A program made the translations under genes and the position numbers. A DNA stretch of 64,000 bases from Metellina segmentata (taxonomy: Eukaryota; Arthropoda; Arachnida; Araneae; Tetragnathidae): contig OX375874.1 of assembly GCA_947359465.1 (NCBI GenBank), positions 103,543,441 to 103,607,440 on the forward strand, read 5' to 3'. Positions within the stretch are counted from its first letter, which is position 1; each line of letters opens with the position of its first letter. A model generated the notes under the pieces. The model worked only from the letters and a program-made list of their open reading frames with translations. It was not told the origin of the DNA and made no database searches. Positions 11,426 to 19,913 of the stretch are shown here, one piece after another.

Positions 11426-12286
11426 ATGTCATATTTTGGTAAAGCAAGAAAGGACGATATTTACCGTCTTGCAACGGAATTAGATATAGAAATACCCTCA
11501 AATGCGACAATTTCGAAATTAAAAAAGTTAGTGACGAACCAACTCGATTACGATGAGGAGTATACAAAAACACTTCTGGATACAATAATAGTTGAAAGAA
11601 TCGAAAAAGAGCAGCTGGAGAAAGACAAACAGCAGTTAGAGAGGGAAAAAGAAAAAGAAAAAGAATTACGCCAATTTGAATTGGAAAAACTGAAACTGCA
11701 AAATGCGACACAAACAGTTAGGGAAAATCACATGACAGAATCGAACACTGCATGGGATAGAGGAAAGGAATTATCAAAGATAATTAAATGTTTTGATTCG
11801 AATGAATCCAATGATATAAGTACGTATTTAGCGCTGTTCGAGAGACAAGCGACGAAAATCAAAATCGAAAGTGAAGATTTTGTAACGCATTTACTAGGTT
11901 TATTACCCTTAGAGATAGCACAGATTATAACTCGCGAACCGGAGGAAAGATCTAATGACTATGAACACATAAAAGAAATCTTACTCAAAAGATTTAAACT
12001 TACGTCTGAACAATTCAAACAAAAATTCCTGAATCATAAAAAGGAAAGTACAGCCACTTGGCGAGATTTTGCGTTTGAAATAAGTCATTATTTTGACGAA
12101 TGGTTAAGAGGACTCAAAATAACAAATTTTGACGAGCTCAGGGAACTAATGGTATCCGAGCAGATAAAACGTAGAGCGCCGTTTGAAATCAAAACACACT
12201 TCATAGATGACTGGCATCAATTAAAATGCGCAGAAGTTATAGTGAAAAAGTTAGAGGAATATGTGAGAGTGCGAGGTTGCAATTAG
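11426..12286 (+). CDS. gag: Gag (matrix/capsid part)
   Basis: Structural capsid protein of the retrotransposon. The first true ATG is at 11426. The N-terminus (MSYFGKARKDDIYRLATELD) is followed by a highly charged Glu/Lys coiled coil (about residues 55-100) and a capsid-like domain (LALFERQATK ... YEHIKEILLKRFKL ... WRDFAFEISHYFDEWL). This matches the Gag of the minus-strand element at 39852-44195 in order and spacing. The frame ends in a stop just after VKKLEEYVRVR, before the zinc knuckle, which continues in the -1 frame. It could be a programmed shift, but the lack of an obvious slippery site makes a one-base change more likely. Confidence 0.85.
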   Translation: MSYFGKARKDDIYRLATELDIEIPSNATISKLKKLVTNQLDYDEEYTKTLLDTIIVERIEKEQLEKDKQQLEREKEKEKELRQFELEKLKLQNATQTVRENHMTESNTAWDRGKELSKIIKCFDSNESNDISTYLALFERQATKIKIESEDFVTHLLGLLPLEIAQIITREPEERSNDYEHIKEILLKRFKLTSEQFKQKFLNHKKESTATWRDFAFEISHYFDEWLRGLKITNFDELRELMVSEQIKRRAPFEIKTHFIDDWHQLKCAEVIVKKLEEYVRVRGCN

Positions 12287-13275
12287 GAAAAATGGAGATA
12301 CGGAATGTAAATAAATACAGAAAAAATGTTTCGCAAGATGAAACTCGATATAAAGGTGAATCGTCGAACTTTCGTGCTAACCAGAATAGTAGAAATTATG
12401 ATAATTGTTATAAAACTGTTGGTTATAGTACAAATGTCAATAAGTATGTTAATAAGGTTGATTATGATGTACCAAATAGAGATCCATATAAAAGTAATAG
12501 AATTAAGTGTTATGCATGTGGAAATTATGGGCATAAGAGTAATACTTGTACATATAATTTTAAAGGTGAAAATGCAAATGTGAATAAAACTGTAAACCAA
12601 ATATATGTAGCAACTCCTAAGAAAATTGAAAAGAGTGTTTATATTGAAAAGTGTTATATTAATGCAGTAATAGACACTGGATCTGAAATAACTCTAATTA
12701 ATGAGGAATGTTATTATAAAATAGGATCTCCTATATTGAATGGTAGTAAGATATATTTAAATGGAATAAGTCAACACAAAATAAGTACCGAAGGGTTTTT
12801 CCGATCAGAAATTGTTATTGATAATATTTCTTTGTGTTCTGATGTGCATGTCGTTAAGAATTTACAATTTGAAGCAATAATTGGTATGAACGTATTATCA
12901 AGGGTAAAGTTTGCATTTTCTGGGGGAACATTAAACGTTACCGATAGAGACATAAATGAAATAAGGAAGTCAGAAGTAAGGGGCGAAAACGGAAGCGAAA
13001 TAAAAAACAAAGCAACAACAACTTCAGGCGTTGTCATAAATCACGGGGAAGAAGAGCGCGTGAGTTTCCCTCAACATCCCCTCGTAGACTTTCAAGTATC
13101 GAAGGCGCATGAAAATGATTCATCAGCAGGTGCTTTTGTTTACACTTTAGGCGCCGTAGCGTTGGATATGTCTAGCGAAGAGACAGATCTCTCCCATATA
13201 ATGAATCCCTGTTTACGAGAAAGAATCTGTCAAATTGTAGGAAATTATTCAGCAAGTAACAAACACGGATGTTAA
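12276..13275 (+). CDS. Gag zinc knuckle plus aspartic protease
   Basis: This frame continues Gag after the shift near 12276. It contains a CCHC zinc knuckle (CYACGNYGHKSNTC) about 75 residues in, then a retropepsin domain. The protease has the active-site triplet in AVIDTGSEITLINEECY, a later flap-like region and EAIIGMNVLSR, the typical IG-x-D/N-x-L end block. A linker of about 110 residues follows, then a stop directly before the RT frame. The ATG at 12226 is within overlapping Gag and is probably not used. The stop at 13273-13275 is explained by one extra base near 13266-13268. Confidence 0.8.
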
Positions 13276-13276
13276 G

Positions 13277-13903
13277 ATGAGAATTCTTCTGACGGACGAA
13301 GTTCCAGTTAGTCAGCGTGCTCGGCGGTTGCCGATTACTGAACAACTTATAGTTGAAAAACAAATCCAAGAGTGGTTAGAAAAAGGGATAATTAAAAACA
13401 GCTGTTCGGAATATTCTGCCCCTATAGTGCTTTGTAAGAAAAAAGATGGGAATCACAGACTTTGTGTCGATTTCCGAAAGCTCAACGAAAAAATAATTAA
13501 GGACCGTTTCCCGTTACCTCTAATCGAAGACGTGTTGGACAAATTGGAGGACTCGCAAGTCTTCACAACGTTAGATTTGAAAAACGGCTTTTTTCACGTC
13601 GACATAGAAAAGGAGAGTACAAAGTACACCTCTTTTGTTACCCACGAGGGACAGTATGAGTTTTTAAAGACACCTTTTGGATTGTCAACCAGTCCAAGTG
13701 TATTTGAAAGATATATTTTTCACGTTTTTAAGGATTTGTTAAAAGATAAAACTGTTATTATTTATGTAGATGATATTATCATACCAGCCATGAATGAGGT
13801 AGAGGGTTTAGAAAAATTAGAACGTGTTTTAAATACGGCGTCAATGTACGGATTAGAACTAAACTTAAAAAAGTGTCAGTTTCTAAAACGAAAGATAGAA
13901 TTC

Positions 13904-13939
<36 letters not shown>

Positions 13940-15817
13940 TACGTAGTAGAAAAAGGAACTATAAAGCCTTCACCTTTAAAAACTGCAGCCGTACGGAACT
14001 TCCCACAACCCAAAAATGCCAAACAAATACAGAGTTTTCTGGGGTTGACCGGTTATTTTCGAAAGTTTGTTCGAGATTATGCCAAGATAGCGAAGCCCCT
14101 CAGTGATTTACTTCGTGATAATAGGGAATTCCATTTTGGGTCGAAGGAGAAAACTGCATTTCACGAATTAAAGCAGGCCTTGACTGGCGAGCCGGTGCTA
14201 CAAATTTTCAGACAAGGACCGCCACTGGAACTTCATTGTGATGCAAGCTCACACGGATTCGGAGCAGTACTATTGCAACAGGCAGATGACGGAAAGATGT
14301 ATCCAATTCAATACATGAGTAAGAAGACAACAGCACAACAAGAAAAATACGGCAGCTATGAATTAGAAATTCTAGCAGTGATCGAAGCTTTGAAAAAATT
14401 CCGGAATTATCTACTCGGAACCAAATTTAAAATAATGACGGATTGCTCAGCCTTCCAGCAAACCATGAGCAAGAAGGACTTAACCCCTAAGATAGCGAGA
14501 TGGGCGTTAATCATGGAGGAATTCGAATACGAAATAATTCATCGACCAAGTGCTCAAATGAGACATGCAGATGCTTTGAGCCGAAATGTCGCTGTGATAG
14601 TACCGCAACCAACGGGTGAAGAAATAACGTGCAAGTTAGCAGCAGCCCAACGACAAGATGAGTATATTCAAGTTATTAAAGAATTATTGATGAGAGGGGA
14701 GAAGAACGACTACTTGATCAAAAACGATGTATTATATCGATATGAAAACGGAAGTGAACTGCCTGTCGTCCCCGAGAGGATGCAATCAGATATTATAAAG
14801 GAATTCCATCAAAAAGGACATTTTGCCGTGGCGAAGACCGAGGAGTTAGTGAAAAGAGATTTTTCCATTCCAGGACTCAGGAAAAAAGTGGAGAACGTCA
14901 TAATGAACTGCGTTAAGTGCATCTTGACGAATAAGAAAAGGGGCAAGCAAGAGGGTCAATTAAATCCAATACCCAAAGGGAGTGTACCGCTTAGTACATA
15001 CCATATTGATTTTCTGGGACCTCTGGCGACAACAAATAAACACTATCAACACATCTTCGCTGTGATAGATGCCTTCACTAAATTTACTTGGCTATATCCA
15101 GTAAAATCAACTTCTACACGTGATGCGTTGGAGAAGCTAGAATCGCAGTCACATATTTTCGGAAATCCGTCAAGAATAATTTCAGATCGAGGCACCGCAT
15201 TCACATCCAAAGAATTCGAAGGTTACTGCGACGAAAGAAGCATTGAACACTTCAAAATCACCACAGGAGTACCTCGAGGAAATGGTCAAATCGAACGAAT
15301 ATTTGAAACTGTGATACCGGTACTGACGAAATTAGCGATCAACGAACCAGAAAAGTGGTTTAAATATGTCAACTCAATTCAAAGAATTTTGAACAGCACC
15401 TCTAGTAAAAGTACAAAAATCACACCATTTGAATTGCTAACAGGAGTATCAATGAAGAACAAAGAAGATCTGAAGGTCAGAGAAATGTTGGAACAAGAAT
15501 ATGAAGAATGGTTCATAAGAAACCGAGAAGGACTTAGGGAAGAAGCTAAGGAACAAATCCTAAGGATGCAAGAAGAAAACCGAAAACAGTATAATCGGAA
15601 GCGGAAACCTGCAAGAAAGTATGCAGAAGGAGACCTGGTAGCGATACAGAGGACCCAATTTGGATCAGGACTCAAATTACGACCAAAATATCTGGGCCCA
15701 TACGAAATTATCAACAGGAAACCACACGACCGTTACGAGGTGAGGAAAGTGGGCAGTCACGAAGGACCTATCAACACGTCCACTGCTGCCGAACACATGA
15801 AACCATGGACTAATTAA
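13277..15817 (+). CDS. pol: Pol: reverse transcriptase, RNase H, integrase
   Basis: The 846-codon frame copies the element's RNA and integrates the DNA. The RT spans about residues 25-210: LCVDFRKLNEKI, FTTLDLKNGFFHV, TPFGLSTSPSVFE and the catalytic YVDDIIIPA. RNase H (about 310-430) shows LHCDASSHGFGAVLLQ, YELEILAV and HADALSRN. Integrase follows with an H2C2 zinc finger (HQKGHFAVAK ... CVKC), the first Asp in YHIDFLGPL, SDRGTAF with the second Asp, and the Glu in GNGQIERI. A C-terminal GPY-type module (YLGPYEIINRK) ends the protein. Ten extra Cys/Val residues interrupt the RT after KRKIEFL. The start lacks an independent initiation context, so expression needs readthrough or a frameshift. 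Confidence 0.88.
13903..13937 (+). repeat. (TG)n microsatellite inside the RT coding frame
   Basis: A TG run of about 16 units inside the RT, coding alternating Cys and Val. About 30 bases more are present than the Gypsy RT needs between EFL and GYVV. The length is a multiple of three, so the frame survives. Confidence 0.88.
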
Positions 15818-15997
15818 CTTTAAAGAACTCTGGGAAAGAGAAACTAATGTGGAGAGAAAAATTATGTTTATTTTCAGCAATTCTCTCAAAAGTGAAATAC
15901 TTTTTTTTTTGTTTTATTTTTATTTTTTTCAGGTCCCATTGTACGTGCCTAAATGAGTGCAGTGATGTTCGGGGCGAACACCGTCAGGATGCCCCAG

Positions 15998-16328
15998 TGT
16001 AGGAACGGAATTCTTTCGCCTCCCCACCTACTACCGAAAGGAGAAAGGGACTATTTCATCCAGGAAACGGAACACCACGAACGCTAAGGGGAAAAGGCTT
16101 GATCCCTTGCCCGCGGCGGAGGGTCTTCAGTTTTTTGTGTGATCGGAGAGAGTTGAGACCTGTGTGGCCGCTCTTCCGTGCTTTTTTTATGCGAATCTAT
16201 TGAGACCTCTGTGGCTCATATGTGTACCATCTTCAATTATTTTAATAAATGTTACGTTTTACAACACGTGGACTCATTCCAAAATACCATATCAAGTAAT
16301 AGCTACAGTGCCATTCCAGTGTTGACAT

Positions 16329-16332
<4 letters not shown>
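15998..16332 (+). repeat. 3' LTR of the intronic Gypsy element
   Basis: Same sequence as the 5' LTR at a constant offset of 5019 bases. A (TA)n tract follows immediately. No long purine tract abuts it. A purine-rich run occurs about 150 bases upstream (GGAAAGAGAAACTAATG). Confidence 0.92.

Positions 16333-16373
<41 letters not shown>
16333..16373. repeat. (TA)n microsatellite at the insertion site
   Basis: TA run directly after the 3' LTR. A shorter run precedes the 5' LTR. Confidence 0.9.
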
Positions 16374-16375
<2 letters not shown>

Positions 16376-16585
16376 ATCTTAATATTTTCGGTTAAATATT
16401 TGTAATTTTTTTGAGTTCATCAGTCGATAGATTTCTATCGTGTCTGCTAGTCTTAAATATTCTTAGATTTCAAATCAGTTTCAATTATCTGTCAACAGAA
16501 AGTGAGAACTCTTTTATATTTTGTTTATTGAAAAACTCAGGTAACAATTCTTCTTCATTTTAACCAATTGTATTTCCCTTTCCAG

Positions 16586-17249
16586 ATGCGCCATGAGTGA
16601 ATACACCCCAGAAACAGAAACCTTGCCCCGCTCAGTAACGGTTCGAGGACACAACTTGACTCCTGAGTTCTTGTACAGAACCTTTGCAAAACTCGGCGCC
16701 ATCTGGAAAGTGAGAGTCGTCCGCAACGACCAAAGTGCCATCGTCCTTTTCAAAACCTCGGAAAGCGCTCGCTTGGCCCACGACACCATGGACGGATGCA
16801 TAGTCGAGGGCAAACAGCTGAGCGTCAGCTTGACCAAAAAGCGCAACGATTCGTGGGTTCAATTGTCGACCGCTGAAGGCCGAGACAGGAAGCTGGAATA
16901 CAGCTACAAAGAGAAACGAACCATCCACGTGGGTTACGATGGACACTTGACTGTCCAGGATTTCAAGAGCATTTTCAGTCCTTTTGGAAAGGTCGAAAGA
17001 ATTTATCTGTCGTCCTTGGATGCGGTGGCGTCTTCAAGAAAGCAATTTGCTTTGGTGACCTTTGAATATGAAGAAGAGGCTCTGAATGCGATTGAAGACA
17101 TGAATGGGCAGTCTTTCAAAGGAATCCCTTTTGTTGTCACAGCGCAGAAATCGGTATTCAATGACTCGACTATAAATTCGAGGCATGTTCCTCAAAGACA
17201 GGATTCGAGACAATTGGTGGTGTTTGGTGAGGATTTGATGGATATGTGA
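16586..17249 (+). CDS. Nelf-E: NELF-E-like protein, C-terminal exon with two RRM domains
   Basis: An acceptor with a good polypyrimidine tract (TATTTCCCTTTCCAG) precedes the exon. Its single leading base completes the codon left by the 7926 donor, so the two exons are phase-compatible. The first RRM covers about residues 12-80 from the ATG at 16593 (SVTVRGHNLTPEFLYRTF as RNP2 side, then AIVLFKTSESAR as RNP1 side). It resembles the single NELF-E RRM (T-x-V-x-G-x-LT-x-x-L-x-x-F). The next piece, DSWVQLSTAEGRDR, occupies the place of the family's VWSTIA-type post-RRM block. A second RRM-like domain follows at about residues 109-190 (TIHVGYDGHLT ... QFALVTFEYEEEA). The end, RQLVVFGEDLMDM, resembles the acidic NELF-E tail. 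Known fly and human NELF-E have one RRM, so the second is unusual. An AATAAA lies 420 bases downstream. Confidence 0.75.
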
Positions 17250-17670
17250 TTCGCTCTACAGACACTCTTCAGTCTTCACTTAACGACCGAATTACGTTCC
17301 TGCGACGAGGTTGTTTAGGGAATTGATCGATAAGCGATCTTAATCGTTTTTATTTGTTCCGAATGAAGAAAAGATTTCACACCGTTTATTATTATGTAGA
17401 TAACTACTTTATTTTTGGTCTATCGACGCTTTGGCACCGTTGAGTCGTCGTATCAGGAAACGACAGATGTAGAGCAAGCAGGATAACGTTGATCAACAAA
17501 TATTCCAGTATCCAATTTATCGAATTCTACACAGGCTGAATTTCCTGGAGTCGTCTTGAAATTCTAAATTTGATTACATTTTATCCAGCGATGGTGGGGG
17601 ATTTTCTCTGTCGTGTGTGAAAACGCTTTGTACTGGTACCAACGCCACCCCCTGGGTCCTGATAAATCGT

Positions 17671-17676
17671 AATAAA
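17671..17676 (+). promoter_or_regulatory. candidate poly(A) signal of the NELF-E-like gene
   Basis: AATAAA about 420 bases after the stop codon, the first canonical hexamer downstream on this strand. Confidence 0.45.
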
Positions 17677-17899
17677 ACGAAGGATTTCGCACGTAGCTCG
17701 TCCCTATCGGGTTGTATTTTAGCTCTTGCATTCCAATTCTTTCCAGAGGTCGTTAAACAAGCAGGTCGTTAAGTGATGAGTAGATGTATATATTTAGGAT
17801 AATGTTCTGTTTTTTTTAAACATAATTGTTGGTAACACTTGTGTAGAAAGTGTTGTCAAAAAAAATTAATGTTATTTTTTCACATAACTAGGCACAACA

Positions 17900-18489
17900 T
17901 ACGAGGGCTGTTCAATAAAGAATGATCATAAATCAATAAAAAATAATTTCCTGTACACATTTTTATGGTCTTTCTCAAAATACTCTCCATTACATGCAAT
18001 GCACTTTTCAAACCTCTTTTCCAGTCTTCAAATACATGCTGGAAGCCATTTTTTGACAAATCTTTTAAATCGCCTACGCAACTTTAACCACTGCCTGTGA
18101 TGATGAAAACCGCTTCTCCCGGAGGTGTTTCTTCAAATTCGGGAAAAGAAAAGAAAAAAAAAATCGCATGGTGCTAAATCAGGACTATATGGAGGATGGG
18201 GAACACACATGACATTGGTCTTTGAAAGATCTGACGATTTTTTAAGGCGAGAACAAAATTTCAATGCATATTGCACTTCGCGTGTCACATCCATTTTTGC
18301 CGTTGGCGAAAGTAAAACTAGGCGTTCTTGTCCGGCTGCCAAGGCTTCAGCAATGACGTCATGACCGTGAAACTTGCGCTATCTAATCTCCACTTATCCC
18401 GTTACGCATTCAATATTAATTTTATTTTCTTGATTTTTTTAATCACCCTTAAAAAAATTATGATCATTCTTTATTGAACAGCCCTCGTA
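17900..18489 (-). mobile_element. mariner-family relic with perfect 32 bp TIRs
   Basis: The 32 bases from 17900 are exactly repeated in inverse orientation at 18458-18489. Each begins TACGAGGGCTGTTCAATAAA. The terminal TA on both sides is the usual mariner target duplication. At 590 bp it is less than half the length of a full mariner, so it is internally deleted, and only the C-terminal half of the transposase remains. Confidence 0.9.
17950..18362 (-). pseudogene. mariner transposase, C-terminal remnant
   Basis: On the minus strand the segment contains HPPYSPDLAPCDFFFLF, the hallmark block around the third catalytic Asp of mariner (DD34D) transposases. Further on is RLEKRFEKCIACNGEYFEK, the conserved C-terminal segment. 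In-frame stops and a shift separate the two. The N-terminal DNA-binding domain and the first Asp are missing, so the protein is dead, although the intact TIRs could still be mobilised in trans. Confidence 0.85.
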
Positions 18490-18640
18490 ACTTTAAATTT
18501 AGGAGTGAACGGATTCTTAAAGAGTTGATCGATTGCATTCTTAAATGACTACAAGCTAACTGAATAAAAATGTTACAAAGGATTCAGGGCAATATTTATT
18601 TGCACACTACACTACAATCCTGTGGTGTAGCTAGAACGGG

Positions 18641-18890
18641 TACTTTTGGTGTCCTAAACAGACCCCAAAAGTGTTGGTTTGTGAGTTTTAAAATTGCTAC
18701 AAATAAAGTATTAATGACCGAAATGCCTTTTATATTCTTCAAATAAAATAAGTTATTTTGTTCTTCATTAATGGGTGTTCCACCCCCAAGTATTGGTTAG
18801 TAATTTTCAAAATATCTTATAAAATATTAATGCATGCCTTTACAAATACAAAATAACTTTTATACTCTTCAAATAAAATAAGTTATTTTG
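18641..18890. repeat. diverged tandem duplication, about 125 bp, two copies
   Basis: Two imperfect copies, each ending TTCAAATAAAATAAGTTATT (about 18738-18757 and 18858-18877). Each is preceded by a GTGTCCT/GTGTTCC...CCCCAAGT block. The second copy has indels. Confidence 0.7.
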
Positions 18891-19841
18891 TTCCGTAAAT
18901 AATTATTTTGTTTATTAAGATTCATTACATAACTGTACGATATTGCTTTGTATGTTCTTAAAAAAAAGTAATTTTATTCTTAAAGTAATTATTCACTATA
19001 TAGAACGAAATACGAGTAGTGAGATAAGAAATGTCGGTATTTCCGCGAAATTCAACCATTTACATATTCACATAGTCGTGACTGTGATACAAAATTAAGA
19101 GTTAACTACTTTAATTTAATTTATTTTGTTACTGAAATATGAAAATATTGTTTCTGTGGAACAACCCTTGTAGTCACCTACGTGAACCTGTGTATTAATC
19201 CAGATTTCTCACTTTTTATACGCTTTAAAGTAATCTTTTCAAAGTTCATAAACAAAAATTACAAAAATACCTTCTTAAAAATGTGATACGATCTTAACAT
19301 TCAATCAAAAAATTCCCTCCTTTACTTTGAACTGTTCTGAATTAAAATCCGATTTGCTACCTCAAAAACCCACACGTATGAGGGATTTTAGTGTAAATAC
19401 ACACGCCCAGCGTAAAATAAAGATTTCACTTCCATTGCCCGAATTCTCTCGCATGATACAAATTGGGGGGTTGCATTTAAAATGAAATTTATCTCAGTTT
19501 GGCAACATTTGGTGTTTTATCTAACTGGTATCGATCGGTCACCTATAATATATTTTGAAAATAATATATTTAATATTTTTTTTATTGGTGAAAAATTCCG
19601 AAATTGTATTAAAAAAAAAAAGTAAAATGATGTCACTTTCAGAATAAGTCCAGGAAACACGTATAGCCTATGAAACAATACTGCCACCTACATTTAGCTT
19701 GACAGAAAATATGTCTCATATGACGATAACGGATCAAAAGAAAATACTGCGTAACATAAATGTGCGTCCAAAATATCGTTTGCAAATAAATATTAAACAA
19801 ATCAATAAAAAGAAGGGCAAAAGTTCCTTCAAGGATTCACT
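18891..19841. other. no recognised gene
   Basis: AT-rich, with no motif-bearing frame on either strand. Confidence 0.6.
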
Positions 19842-19913
19842 GTACCCACCAGGTTTCGAACCTGGGACCTTCCGCGTGTTAGGCGGATGTGATAACCACT
19901 ACACCATGGGTAC
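19842..19913 (-). tRNA. tRNA-Val(AAC)
   Basis: The minus strand folds into a full cloverleaf of 72 bases. It has a perfect 7 bp acceptor stem GTACCCA/TGGGTAC, a D-arm containing box A TGGTGTAGTGG, an anticodon stem TCCGC/GCGGA with loop CTAACAC (anticodon AAC, valine), and a T-arm CCAGG/CCTGG around box B GGTTCGAAACC. CCA is not encoded, as normal in eukaryotes, and there is no intron. A short T run (CTTTTG) lies about 20 bases past the 3' end and can terminate RNA polymerase III. Confidence 0.93.

Larger units (their letters stand above)
10979..16332 (+). mobile_element. Ty3/Gypsy LTR retrotransposon, complete with identical-looking LTRs
   Basis: Direct 335 bp repeats (10979-11313 and 15998-16332) start TG and end CA, and I saw no difference between them. 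The interior encodes Gag, zinc knuckle plus protease, then RT, RNase H and integrase in the Ty3/Gypsy order, with no envelope frame. The element landed in a (TA)n run, so TATATA lies on both sides and the target duplication cannot be delimited. Identical LTRs imply a recent insertion, but the coding region is broken by two frame changes and a microsatellite expansion. Confidence 0.93.
7927..16585 (+). other. intron of the NELF-E-like gene, invaded by transposons
   Basis: The GT...AG interval of 8659 bases between two phase-compatible coding exons contains the Helentron-like copy at 9510-10096, microsatellites, and the complete Ty3/Gypsy element at 10979-16332. The retrotransposon lies in the same orientation as the gene and supplies its own poly(A) signals (AATAAA in both LTRs, first at 11225-11230), so it may cause premature termination. 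Without the retrotransposon the intron would be about 3.3 kb. Confidence 0.6.
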
